Positions 24,168 to 32,146 of a stretch of DNA of 64,000 nt are shown one piece after another (position 1 is the first letter of the stretch; every line of letters begins with the position of its first letter). The stretch spans positions 248,001-312,000 of the forward strand of contig JAHBXT010000003.1 in assembly GCA_019636385.1 (NCBI GenBank), read 5' to 3'. This DNA comes from Pirellulaceae bacterium. Its GTDB lineage: Bacteria; Planctomycetota; Planctomycetia; Pirellulales; Pirellulaceae. Under the pieces are notes generated by a model. It did not search any database and had not been told where the DNA came from. It saw only the letters and a list, made by a program, of their open reading frames with translations. Made by a program: the position numbers and the translations under genes.

Positions 24168-24523
24168 CGACGCCACCACGGCGCCGATCCGTCCTCGATG
24201 TATCTGCTATCGACGCCGTGAGTTTTCCTTGTATTTCGTTGGTGAAATGAAAGCACGGCGTCGACGGCGCCGATGTTGCCAGTACCAGACTCCATATAGA
24301 GCCAAGGCTAGTGGCTCCATGCGAAATATTTTCACAGTTAAACTATTTCCGTGCCATTATTTTTTCTCCGTTGCTATTTGGTGATACATTCAATCTTTAC
24401 TTAATTAGTAGGAAGTATCGACGCCGTCGACGCCGTAAGCTCATTTTGTTAAGTAATTCATTGATGAACTCACGGCGTCGACCTTCACGATGTCGACGCC
24501 GCATCGGCGCCGTCGACGCCGTG
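24168..24523. other. Candidate phage replication origin: iteron-like repeats and a perfect 22-bp inverted repeat
   Basis: About 400 bases free of genes between the primase-helicase gene and the next gene. The 9-mer TCGACGCCG (or its complement) occurs seven times: 24210, 24256 (reverse), 24418, 24427, 24473 (reverse), 24493 and 24513, with near copies at 24261 and 24504 and related sequence at 24168-24189. A 22-bp arm at 24254-24275 and its exact reverse complement at 24502-24523 flank an AT-rich spacer. A second pair, 13 bp, joins 24210-24222 to 24469-24481. GC-rich repeats in AT-rich surroundings beside replication genes fit an iteron origin. Plasmid-type partition site or repressor operator cluster are alternatives. 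Confidence 0.65.
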
Positions 24524-24529
24524 TTGATT

Positions 24530-26689
24530 TCAAAAAAAATCTCGATCGGAATTTTTTCTGTCAATTCCTATGAAAATTTTCTGCCTGTCTCCATATCCAA
24601 GTCTTCTTGTTTGAATTCCTGGAATTGCGTCGTGGATTTTTCTTGCGAACAACTGGATGCTATCCTTATCTTGGATTCCGTTCTGTAGGCACCAATGCTT
24701 CCATGCCTCGAAAATTTTCGTGACTTCGATTTCTGCGGTTTGGGATAACACGCATTCTTCTTCGATGAATACGGTCATCGGGCTGGCGATCGACTTGAAT
24801 GCCTGGATAACTTCCAAGCCTGATTTGGGTTGTTCGATCTTTCCGGCATCGATCAACATCTTGCGACCGGCCAGAGACCAGCGGAATATTCCAGGCAATT
24901 CTCGTTCGATTTTTTGGCCAATAGTCACATCTTCCCTTCCTAGGTAGCTGTTAGGCATTACCAGAATGATGCAACGACCAACAATTGCTGCTGATGAATC
25001 GTTCAGCCTGGGGATTTGATTGGTGAACATCATGAAACGCAGGTTCATTTTCACTGAACTCATGTTGACCATAAACTTCCGTTTTATTTCTTGGGAATCT
25101 TCCCCAACGATCGACAGTAGCCGTTCGACGATGATGCTTTCATCTGCACTTTTCGGTAGCCTGGCCTCGTTGATGATGGCAACTGACTTTCCATTCCAGG
25201 ATTGAAGCTCGTACTTGTCTGCCATGTCGGCCAATGTTGGATTGCAGACCGAACTATTTCCGCCCAACAATTGCTTGAGCGTCCTCGATATTGTTCCCTT
25301 GCCTGATCGCGTGGGACCAATGACCATCATCATTTTTTGTAGGTAAGTGTCCTGGGTCAGTAGATACCCAAACCACATCTGCAAGGCTCGAATTGCTTCC
25401 GCATCGCCGTTGAATGCAGTTTCCAGGAAGTTGACCCAACCTGGACATCTAGCGTTGCGATCGAACTCAAATGGCAGTTTTACGGTAGAGAACCAGTCCT
25501 TCGTATGAGGTATCAGACATTCATCTTCAGATTTTCCAGCAAATAAGGCATCTAAGTCCAGTATGCCGTTCTGCATCGATACCATTCCGCGCTTCGATCG
25601 ATCGGGAATCCAGCAAGGCATTTCTAAAGAATCGCTGACCAGCTTCATGGATTCCATTGCATGGATTACGTTTTTGACCAACCCTTCGGTTACTTTGCGT
25701 ACCGGTTGACGTTTGACCTCCTTACCTGTCTCAGCTTCTTGAGCAACCCTAGCTGCTTCACTTTCTCGCCAGCGCTCCTCAAATTCCTGTCGAATGGTGG
25801 CGTTCAGCTTTGCCTTCAGGTTGTGCAACTCAATTTTGCGATATTGTCCATCGCGATATTTCCACCATTCACCAGCCCAAAAGGCCAGATTGCCTTCGTG
25901 TAAATCTTGGTACCTTTCCAAGTTAATTCGTGCCAACCGGTGTGGATCATCATCGGCCTCGAATATTGCATCATCATCAGACTCGGTGTTTGAATCGGCG
26001 GATTTGCTGGGCAACTGCTCCGCGACATCAACATCAGCAGAATCATCGCCAGATAACTCGGTGGCTGTCTCCTGTGCTTCTGCAGATCGATCGATCACCG
26101 GCTGGCTCTGAGCATACTTTAGCAATGTTAGATAGCAGTAGGCCCGCGCTTGGTCCAGTTCGTAGCCCAGCTCCAAATACCTCGCCAGTACTTCGCTTAA
26201 GAAATCTTCCAGGTCCGCCCCTTTGGTTTCTTGAATTTCACCGGGCAGAACGATATTGCGACACTCGTCGGCGTAGCCGGCCAGCACCGTTGCCCAGCCA
26301 GGTCGCCGTCGCCCATCGCCGTTTGTTACCCACGTTGCTCCGTCTTGGCCAGGCTTGTCCAGATCATGCACGACATACACGATTTTGCCGCGATGCTGGT
26401 CCAGTATCCACTGCTTCGATTCTCCACGCGCATCGATGCTCAGCGGATTCTCACCAGCGCCATGTTTGTTGGTCCAGCACCAATGCCCGTGAGGGTGTAT
26501 CTTGTGCAGGTCCATCATGCACGACTTCAGACCGATCATGTCCGGCAAGCCTTCCGTCTTCCACACAACGGGCTTGCCAAGCAGTTCCAACAGCGAATCA
26601 TCTACCTGTGTGACCAATTCGTAGCTGTCGTCTTGGTAGCTACCATCACCAGAGGTTGGAAATTTGGATTGTGAAGATACTGATTTCAT
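24530..26689 (-). CDS. Primase-helicase: Toprim domain plus SF3 (D5-type) helicase
   Basis: 719 residues. The N-terminal part (residues 40-165) is a Toprim-like catalytic domain with E46 in VVWKTEGLPD and D109/D111 in YVVHDLDKPG. A disordered acidic linker leads to a D5_N-like segment (250-350) and a superfamily 3 helicase with Walker A GPTRSGKGT (458-466) and Walker B INEAR (506-510). It unwinds DNA and primes replication. The ATG overlaps the stop of the zinc-ribbon gene upstream (ATGA), so the two halves of one primase appear to be separate but translationally coupled subunits. It is followed at once by the origin-like repeat array. Confidence 0.85.
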   Translation of the reverse strand: MKSVSSQSKFPTSGDGSYQDDSYELVTQVDDSLLELLGKPVVWKTEGLPDMIGLKSCMMDLHKIHPHGHWCWTNKHGAGENPLSIDARGESKQWILDQHRGKIVYVVHDLDKPGQDGATWVTNGDGRRRPGWATVLAGYADECRNIVLPGEIQETKGADLEDFLSEVLARYLELGYELDQARAYCYLTLLKYAQSQPVIDRSAEAQETATELSGDDSADVDVAEQLPSKSADSNTESDDDAIFEADDDPHRLARINLERYQDLHEGNLAFWAGEWWKYRDGQYRKIELHNLKAKLNATIRQEFEERWRESEAARVAQEAETGKEVKRQPVRKVTEGLVKNVIHAMESMKLVSDSLEMPCWIPDRSKRGMVSMQNGILDLDALFAGKSEDECLIPHTKDWFSTVKLPFEFDRNARCPGWVNFLETAFNGDAEAIRALQMWFGYLLTQDTYLQKMMMVIGPTRSGKGTISRTLKQLLGGNSSVCNPTLADMADKYELQSWNGKSVAIINEARLPKSADESIIVERLLSIVGEDSQEIKRKFMVNMSSVKMNLRFMMFTNQIPRLNDSSAAIVGRCIILVMPNSYLGREDVTIGQKIERELPGIFRWSLAGRKMLIDAGKIEQPKSGLEVIQAFKSIASPMTVFIEEECVLSQTAEIEVTKIFEAWKHWCLQNGIQDKDSIQLFARKIHDAIPGIQTRRLGYGDRQKIFIGIDRKNSDRDFF

Positions 26690-27438
26690 CTTGTCACTCC
26701 GAACCCGGTACCCACCGCTTTGACCTTCAACTGTTCGTAGCTGCCATCCTCCAGTCGTCGCCCGGGAAGCGTTCGTTCCTTCAGGTTGTAGAGGAAATAA
26801 CCAACCGTATTTGATCCGCGCTCTGGACAGACGTAGCTACAGGAGGGCACCGCCAGGACGATGAATTGGCGACGATGGCTGCTATATCGCGCCACAAACG
26901 CCCCGCTGGCTCGTAGCGATTCTGGTGTAAACAGCTTCCCGCGCTTTAGACACCACCAGGCGACCAACTGATGATTCCAACCATCGCCGATCGGCACTAT
27001 GCTCGCTGCGATCTTCGCAAAATCAGCGTCGGCCTTGGCCTTCTTTGTAGCCGCCGCGGACCGGCCATCACCTGCCGCCGAGGCGATTCCATTTCTCACC
27101 GCGCCGTGTTCCGCCTGGCTACTACTTTGTCCCTGGCGACGGTGGCTTCCGCGTAGTCCTAGATAATCGCCGATCCGCCTGATGGCCTCCCCCTGGCGAA
27201 TCCCCAGCGCCCAGCTAACAGAATCTATTCCGTCGCCCAGTCCCTTGCCGCACTTATTGCAAAAGACCGATCCATGGCCATCGCGATTGGAAAAACGGAA
27301 GCGATCGTCTCCGCTGCACTTTGGGCAGGGTCCAGCGCGACCGCTTAAATAATCGTCGGCAATACCACCAACGTTAGATAGAATCTCAGGCCAACGACCA
27401 TGCGCGACCCGCTTGATATCGTCGATATCGTAACTCAT
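26686..27438 (-). CDS. Primase N-terminal subunit with zinc ribbon
   Basis: 250 residues from ATG 27438 (MSYDIDDIKRVAHGRW); a 43-residue upstream extension lacks support. The zinc ribbon (residues about 34-68) reads GPCPKCSGDDRFRF, then VFCNKCGKGLGDG, the Prim_Zn_Ribbon pattern of phage P4-type primases, which recognise the template. The rest is helical and contains a WNHQLVAWW-like aromatic stretch. Its stop codon overlaps the start of the Toprim-helicase gene. Together they equal one typical P4 alpha-like primase-helicase, split in two. Confidence 0.8.
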   Translation of the reverse strand: MSYDIDDIKRVAHGRWPEILSNVGGIADDYLSGRAGPCPKCSGDDRFRFSNRDGHGSVFCNKCGKGLGDGIDSVSWALGIRQGEAIRRIGDYLGLRGSHRRQGQSSSQAEHGAVRNGIASAAGDGRSAAATKKAKADADFAKIAASIVPIGDGWNHQLVAWWCLKRGKLFTPESLRASGAFVARYSSHRRQFIVLAVPSCSYVCPERGSNTVGYFLYNLKERTLPGRRLEDGSYEQLKVKAVGTGFGVTR

Positions 27439-27695
27439 TGTGGCTCGTTCGGCGCGCAGGAACAGCGCCGCTATGTAGAGGCTCGTTTCGAAGGGAAACG
27501 GCAGCAATTTTTTCAGAATGTCCGCCAGGACGTGGCACAGATTATCGGCAGTCCGTCCACTGTGCAAGACCGGCAGCTAGACATTTCCGCAGAATTCTTC
27601 TGCAGACAAAATCAAATGGACCAAAGTTGTCCACGCAAGTCGCACAATCGCCCTATCTTAACGACATGCTAGCAAGGAAAAGGGGTGCGAAAACG
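27439..27695. promoter_or_regulatory. Divergent intergenic region, probable early promoters
   Basis: 258 bases between the divergent primase gene (minus, start 27438) and a plus-strand gene (start 27696). It must contain start signals for both directions, and is the natural place for the early promoter of the replication block. I cannot identify a convincing -35/-10 pair, so no specific promoter is claimed. Confidence 0.4.
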
Positions 27696-28004
27696 ATGAC
27701 ACAAGGGCGAATATCGATAGTGGAATACGCCATCCCTGGCGGTCAAATGCGACGCGTGCGCTGTCGCAACTTTCAATCGGCCAAGGCAATTGCTCGATCC
27801 ATTGCACTAGCCACCGGCCGTCGAGCGATTGTCAGGCAGATACCGCGCGCAACGTGGCGTTTATTTGTGATTTCACTAGTCGATGGTCAGATAACCAGAA
27901 CGCGAGCCACGTTTACCAAGCGCCAGGCGATCGAATTCTGGCGCCAATGGCGTGAGCGGCATGATGGTGGCGTTTGCGTGTTCTGGCCCGATGATTGTGG
28001 TTAG
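27696..28004 (+). CDS. Small basic phage protein of unknown function
   Basis: 102 residues from ATG 27696 (MTQGRISIVEYAIPGG), with AAAAGGGGTG upstream as a possible ribosome binding site; the ATG at 27666 is an alternative. Strongly basic with an Arg-rich middle (GRRAIVRQIPRATWR) and a C-terminal Arg/Trp-rich helix. This composition fits nucleic-acid binding, but I recognise no family. The only plus-strand gene inside the minus-strand block, it lies divergently from the primase genes. Confidence 0.55.
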   Translation: MTQGRISIVEYAIPGGQMRRVRCRNFQSAKAIARSIALATGRRAIVRQIPRATWRLFVISLVDGQITRTRATFTKRQAIEFWRQWRERHDGGVCVFWPDDCG

Positions 28005-28110
28005 TGATCGTCTCTTACGGAAATAGCTGGGTCGATGGATATGGCTCTGGTGATACCTCAAAAAACGACCGCGAATTGATAACCAGGGCATTTTGACGAT
28101 CGTGTGACAC

Positions 28111-28866
28111 TCACTTGGCATTATCTTGCGTGTAAACGTGCGTGTGGATGTGAGCTCGATTCGCATCTTCACTAAATTTCGTATGATCGGTGAACGACCA
28201 CACTAGCGATAGCACCCACCCCAGGAATGTCCAGCCAAAGCAAACATTAACGATCAAAATTGGGATCACATTCTTGTGGTATCGCAAGAATGCCACGATT
28301 GTTGGCATCGCGTACAGCGATATTCCGATCATTAAAACCAAACAGACGATTGGCAAAGTAAAAAACTGCCACCAGTAAACGTCTTGTGGCATTTCTCCCT
28401 CGCTCACAAGGGACATCACCACGCCTACCAGTGAAACCGAGGTTGTGATGATCACTATCGCCAAGTAAATGATTGTTAGCACTGCCACTAATACTTTGGG
28501 GCGAGTCCATTTGGCAGTTATGCTTCTGCTGACTAGTGCTGCACCTAAGCCTTGGATTTTCTCAATCTTGGAATGTGACTGAGCTGCGGGCTGCGCTGCA
28601 GTAGACGTACCCTCTGGCGGTGACGATTTGATGGCTGGCTGCGGAGCTGGTTTGGATTGTGCAGTTTTAGGAACCGATCCAGCTTTGTTCACAACTGGCC
28701 CGCTTGCAACTGGTCGGCGGTTGGTTGTTGGCGACTGCGATTTGGGTCTGGTGATTTTTAGCGTCTTCCCACAGCCTGAGCATAGAATTCGCTGCTCATG
28801 ATCGGCAGTGCTGAACTCGATCGGTTGCTGGCAACCAGGGCATTGGGCAAATCGCGTATCGCTCAT
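28111..28866 (-). CDS. Superinfection immunity membrane protein (T4 Imm-like domain)
   Basis: 251 residues. Residues 1-40 are a zinc ribbon (CPGCQQPIE, CSGCGKTL). A Ser/Pro/Ala linker leads to two or more membrane segments (LVAVLTIIYLAIVIITT, FFTLPIVCLVLMIGISL). Residues about 185-230 match the Imm_superinfect family pattern: AMPTIVAFLRYHKNVIPI then NVCFGWTFLGWVLSLVW. In T4 such a protein sits in the inner membrane and blocks entry of DNA from further phages. A lysogen would benefit from it. The zinc ribbon fusion is unusual and may tie it to host regulation. The start overlaps the upstream coiled-coil gene. Confidence 0.75.
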   Translation of the reverse strand: MSDTRFAQCPGCQQPIEFSTADHEQRILCSGCGKTLKITRPKSQSPTTNRRPVASGPVVNKAGSVPKTAQSKPAPQPAIKSSPPEGTSTAAQPAAQSHSKIEKIQGLGAALVSRSITAKWTRPKVLVAVLTIIYLAIVIITTSVSLVGVVMSLVSEGEMPQDVYWWQFFTLPIVCLVLMIGISLYAMPTIVAFLRYHKNVIPILIVNVCFGWTFLGWVLSLVWSFTDHTKFSEDANRAHIHTHVYTQDNAK

Positions 28867-29225
28867 TTTTCTGCAGCGCCCTTGCGGTTTTTCGCACGTG
28901 ATTCCTTGACCTCGGCTCGCACTTGAATGACTTGCGATTTGGCCTCGCGAATTCGCCTAGCTCGTTCTGAGATTGATTCGGCAGTAAATGGACTGCCTTT
29001 TTTCAAGGCCAGTAAGGAATCGTATAGATTTCCTTGGCTTCTGCGTAACAAACCCAATGCTTTAGCGAGGGTTGGTTTGTACCACATGAACAGTCCGTCA
29101 GCGCCATGTTCTTTAATAGATGCCTCTGCGTTTTCACACAGTCTGATGGCATCTCCTAGCTGCTCTTTCATTGCAGCTAACTCAGCGAGAGTAATGAGTT
29201 CAGCGGTTTGTTGAGTTCGGACCAT
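28863..29225 (-). CDS. Coiled-coil phage protein
   Basis: 120 residues, almost entirely helical: an N-terminal LAELAAMKEQLGDAIRLCENAEAS segment and a long basic helix (RARRIREAKSQVIQVRAEVKESRA). Its stop codon overlaps the start of the superinfection immunity gene (ATGA), suggesting co-expression. Function unknown; a regulator or partner of the immunity protein is possible. It starts next to a divergent intergenic region with an 8-bp inverted sequence shared with the csrA side. Confidence 0.6.
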   Translation of the reverse strand: MVRTQQTAELITLAELAAMKEQLGDAIRLCENAEASIKEHGADGLFMWYKPTLAKALGLLRRSQGNLYDSLLALKKGSPFTAESISERARRIREAKSQVIQVRAEVKESRAKNRKGAAEK

Positions 29226-29475
29226 GCTGTCAATATAGCAAATTAACGCATCTCAAAAAATATTTATGGAGCGTAAGTCTCCCAAAATCAAGCACTTCGG
29301 CTTGCCATGCAGGTGCAGTTTTGCTTTTATTTGCTATTTTGCGTCTCGTGCTATCGACTTTACGCTTAACTGTCGATACACTTACTCACGTTGGCAGCAT
29401 GGAATGACCGCCAGATTCACTCGCTGCATGGATTTCATGACGAATTTTGCACCAGAAAACACGGAGAAGCCAGAA
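29226..29475. promoter_or_regulatory. Divergent control region between immunity cluster and csrA
   Basis: About 250 bases of non-coding sequence between oppositely transcribed genes. TAGCAAAT occurs at 29236-29243 and its reverse complement ATTTGCTA at 29329-29336, both within AT-rich context, and could be operator half-sites for a phage regulator. A promoter must be present for csrA, but I cannot assign -35 and -10 boxes with confidence. Confidence 0.35.
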
Positions 29476-29709
29476 ATGCTAGTCATCACCCGCAAAGAAG
29501 ATCAACGAGTCATGCTCATCGACCAGGCTACAGGTCAGCAGACGATCATCGAGATTGTCAACCTAGCTGGCAATCGGGCCAAGCTGGGTATTACCGCTCC
29601 CAGCGGCGTCCGCGTCCTGCGCGAGGAATTGCTGGAAAAGGCTGGTCTGTCGCCATTTTCAGCGCCGCGATCCGCTCCAGTTCCAGCCCCGCAACCCGTG
29701 TCTGCCTGA
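29476..29709 (+). CDS. csrA: CsrA family RNA-binding regulator
   Basis: 77 residues from the ATG at 29476, preceded by GGAG; a longer frame upstream is not favoured. The pattern MLVITRKEDQRVMLID, then TIIEIVNLAGNRAKLGI and SGVRVLREEL is the CsrA signature. The RNA-contacting residues of the family (the Arg at position 6 and the VLREE segment) are present. CsrA dimers bind GGA motifs in 5' leaders and alter translation or stability. The last 20 residues are a Pro/Ala/Ser tail. It opens the long plus-strand operon, so may regulate phage or host messages. Confidence 0.85.
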   Translation: MLVITRKEDQRVMLIDQATGQQTIIEIVNLAGNRAKLGITAPSGVRVLREELLEKAGLSPFSAPRSAPVPAPQPVSA

Positions 29710-29746
29710 AGAAAAAGGCAGCTACGCAATACAAGGACCAAAGCCC

Positions 29747-30529
29747 ATGACCGCTATTGCCTTTGATATCGAAACCGGCCCGCTGCCGCTGGACCGTTTG
29801 CAATTTATTCTGCCAGCTTTTGATTCCAGCAGCCTCGGACCGCCCCCGGGTGATTTCGATCCGGCCAGCGTCAAGACTGGCAACATAAAGGATCAGGCCA
29901 AGATCGAGGCTAAAATCGCCGACGCCCGAAACGCTCACGCTCTGGCTGTGCAGCGTTACCAGCAACAGACCGCCTCTGCAGAACCAGCTTACTGGGCAGA
30001 CCAACAGGCCAAGGCGGCTCTGTCGGCTATCACCGGCCAGGTGTTGGCGATCGGCTACTGCGGTGAAAAGGTGTTGATCGACTGTGTTGGCGATTCGGTT
30101 CGCGAGGATCAGTTGATTCGACGATTTTGGGCTCAATTCATTAAAGCGCGCGACCAAGGTCGGCATCTGGTGGGCTGGAATATCGAAGGCTTTGATCTGC
30201 CGTTCCTCTGTCAACGTTCTGCCATTCTGGGAATTCGCGTGCCAGATCGCGTTTTCTCCGATGCCGGTTGGCTGGACAGTACGTTTGTGGATCTGATGCG
30301 CCGCTGGTGCAGACCAGCCAGGGCTATGGTCAAGCTTGATACCGTAGCTCGCGCTATTGGCGACAACGGGAAAACATTCGACAGGGACGGAAACAAGATC
30401 GGCGGCGACCAGTTTGCCGACTTGTTTTTCAATGATCCGGATCTGGCAATTGAGTACCTGAAGAACGATTTAAACATGGTTGTCAGTGTTGGCAGCCGCT
30501 TGGGACTGGAGTTTACGAGCCGTGGATAA
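29747..30529 (+). CDS. 3'-5' exonuclease, DnaQ-like (polymerase-proofreading type)
   Basis: 260 residues. The three exonuclease motifs are present: ExoI FDIETGP (D7, E9), ExoII GWNIEGFDLPFL, and ExoIII region EYLKNDLN. This fold removes 3' nucleotides. It is related to predicted polymerase-associated exonucleases of phages with no polymerase of their own. A helical insertion (residues 40-95) is distinctive. The next gene starts inside its stop codon, so they are co-translated. Confidence 0.8.
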   Translation: MTAIAFDIETGPLPLDRLQFILPAFDSSSLGPPPGDFDPASVKTGNIKDQAKIEAKIADARNAHALAVQRYQQQTASAEPAYWADQQAKAALSAITGQVLAIGYCGEKVLIDCVGDSVREDQLIRRFWAQFIKARDQGRHLVGWNIEGFDLPFLCQRSAILGIRVPDRVFSDAGWLDSTFVDLMRRWCRPARAMVKLDTVARAIGDNGKTFDRDGNKIGGDQFADLFFNDPDLAIEYLKNDLNMVVSVGSRLGLEFTSRG

Positions 30530-30851
30530 TTCACCAGTACTTCGACCGACGAACATCGTGTTCAACCCGTTTTCAGCGATCCTGGAAATTGGCAACGGCA
30601 AGAAATTTTCTCAATTGCTGCCGTCGTTGCATTGTCGGCCTGGCGACGAGCATCAGTGGTCGTTTGCCATCAGTGGTGCCATGTCGCTTCTAGCCTCTAA
30701 AACCGTCAGTGATCAAGCGCAGGCACAGATTATTCGTAACGAACTTGAACTGCTGGATCATTGGGCTGACAGCCAAGTGATTCGAGGTGTTGGCAAGTGT
30801 GGTCGCGCGACGTGTGAAACCAAAATCCAAGGCTGCGGAGTGGAGAAGTAG
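30522..30851 (+). CDS. Small phage protein ending inside a tRNA gene
   Basis: 109 residues from the GTG at 30522 (VDNSPVLRPTNIVF), which overlaps the preceding gene end. A longer frame from 30480 adds a region inside that gene. It ends with CGRATCETKIQGCGVEK; the final codons and the TAG stop lie within the tRNA-like gene at 30834-30904. The C-terminal Cys residues suggest metal or disulfide use. No family recognised. Confidence 0.6.
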   Translation: MDNSPVLRPTNIVFNPFSAILEIGNGKKFSQLLPSLHCRPGDEHQWSFAISGAMSLLASKTVSDQAQAQIIRNELELLDHWADSQVIRGVGKCGRATCETKIQGCGVEK

Positions 30852-30904
30852 TATCTCACCAGGCTCATAACCTGGGGTCGCCAGTGCGAATCTGGCCTCC
30901 GCGA
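30834..30904 (+). tRNA. tRNA with CAU anticodon (Met or Ile2-like), divergent
   Basis: A full cloverleaf can be drawn: acceptor TGCGGAG/CTCCGCG (first pair T-G wobble), D-stem GAGA/TCTC with loop AGTAGTA, anticodon stem CCAGG/CCTGG with loop CTCATAA (anticodon CAU at 30866-30868), variable GGTC, T-stem GCCAG/CTGGC and loop TGCGAAT. The discriminator is A and no CCA is encoded. The D-loop lacks the GG pair and the T-loop has G instead of U at position 55, so tertiary contacts are weak. The stop codon of the preceding gene lies in its D-loop. The stem does not have the G-C triplets of an initiator, so elongator Met or Ile(CAU) is likelier. Confidence 0.7.
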
Positions 30905-30961
30905 TTTGCCAATCTTACGTTGATTGGCACGTTTGATGTTTTAGCTTAGGAGCCCAGAAAA

Positions 30962-31981
30962 ATGACCGCCGTGATTTCGCAGTATCAAACTGCAATTCAG
31001 AACATGGACAAACTTCAGGAGCTTGGCAAAGCCATTGCCCTGTCCGGGATGTTCGGTTGCCAGGATGTTCACCAGGGGTTGGTAATTGCCGCCGATTGTT
31101 TTGTGCGGGGTATGCCATTGCTGGAATACCAGTCTCGCAACAGTATGGTCATGGGTAGACCTTCGATGCGCTACGATGCGATGCTGGCGGACTTCGATGC
31201 ATTGCCTGGCTGTCGCCATGTTGTCCTAAAAAAGGAGCCGGACGAAGCGTCTATTGCCTTTTATTACCCTGGCGGTGGAGGCGACATTTGCGAATCGGTA
31301 TTCTGCCTGACATGGGAAGATGCCCGGCAAGAGACCTTCCCGTACACTGGCAAGGAAGAGGTAATCCTTGGCCAGTTAGCTCGCGGTGAACAGCCGCCGC
31401 TCAAGGCCAAATATGCCACGCCGCGCAGCCGAGGAATCATGCTGTTTGCTCGCTGCGTGTCGGATGCTATCCGGTCGATCGCTCCCCAGGTTTCCGCTGG
31501 CCGTTACACGCCTGAAGAACTGGAGGATGTGACGGTTGGTACCAGTGAAGTGGCTGCAAAATCTCCGGCCAGTCCATCGCCAGCGGCCAATCCATCGCCA
31601 GCCAATTGCACCGCTGCGAAGGTGGCTTCTAGTCAACCAACTCAGCTAGTTCAACCAGCAGAGTCAGATCGGTCTGATCTGGCAGCCAGTCAAGCAAAAC
31701 CGGAACACACCGCCAGTGTTCACACGTCTGGCCCTATCAGCGACGCAGCTGTGACCACGATCAAGATCAAGCTGCGAGAGTTGGCTTTAACCGGTCAAAA
31801 TTTGGCTCCCAAGATCAAGGAAATTTTGCTCAAGAACGGTCTTCGGGAATTAAAAGACCTGACGATCGCTTCGGGCGATGCGCTGATTCGATCTCTAGAA
31901 CAGAAGGAAATCGAATCTTGGGCTGCTAGCCAGGTCGGCAGCTATCACGACCGTTTTACACAAGCCAAGCAGGCCGGTTGA
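30962..31981 (+). CDS. Phage recombination protein, RecT-like single-strand annealing candidate
   Basis: 339 residues. Residues about 20-180 show a layout seen in phage RecT-like proteins (a segment resembling GRPSMRYDAMLADFDALPG and a W-x-x-A-R stretch). From about 195 to 275 it is a Pro/Ala/Ser/Gln linker, then a C-terminal helical region (TTIKIKLRELALTGQNLAPKI) that may oligomerise. Neighbours are an exonuclease, an SSB-like protein and RecD2, consistent with a recombination module. No strict motif is diagnostic, so this is a moderate call. Confidence 0.5.
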   Translation: MTAVISQYQTAIQNMDKLQELGKAIALSGMFGCQDVHQGLVIAADCFVRGMPLLEYQSRNSMVMGRPSMRYDAMLADFDALPGCRHVVLKKEPDEASIAFYYPGGGGDICESVFCLTWEDARQETFPYTGKEEVILGQLARGEQPPLKAKYATPRSRGIMLFARCVSDAIRSIAPQVSAGRYTPEELEDVTVGTSEVAAKSPASPSPAANPSPANCTAAKVASSQPTQLVQPAESDRSDLAASQAKPEHTASVHTSGPISDAAVTTIKIKLRELALTGQNLAPKIKEILLKNGLRELKDLTIASGDALIRSLEQKEIESWAASQVGSYHDRFTQAKQAG

Positions 31982-32133
31982 TCGAAGTCGACTGCTTGGC
32001 AGAACTAATCATTCGACGTGGCCAGCTTGCTGTTTGGCGGGCGAGCCTGATTGAGCTGGGCTATCCAGCGACGCTGGTCACTGGGACCGGCGAAGTAATG
32101 CAACTAGATCAATTTTTCAATCAACACATCTGA
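31978..32133 (+). CDS. Small phage protein, start overlaps preceding stop
   Basis: 51 residues from a TTG at 31978 that overlaps the previous stop TGA (TTGA), reading IEVDCLAELIIRRGQL and onward without interruption. Sits tightly between the annealing-protein candidate and the SSB-like gene (13 bp upstream of the latter). Its hydrophobic/charged balance resembles a folded helix-strand protein. It has no ATG start and no strong ribosome binding site, so the call depends on coupling. Function unknown. Confidence 0.4.
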   Translation: MIEVDCLAELIIRRGQLAVWRASLIELGYPATLVTGTGEVMQLDQFFNQHI

Positions 32134-32146
32134 AAGGTAGTTAATC

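Noticed and set aside
24168..24523. Short GC-rich repeats as a possible CRISPR array
   Set aside because: Copies are 9-22 bp, on both strands, with irregular spacing and inverted partners. There are no uniform spacers or cas genes. The origin reading fits better.
27696..28004. Phage repressor for the 102-aa gene
   Set aside because: No helix-turn-helix pattern is seen, only basic composition, so a repressor role is not claimed.
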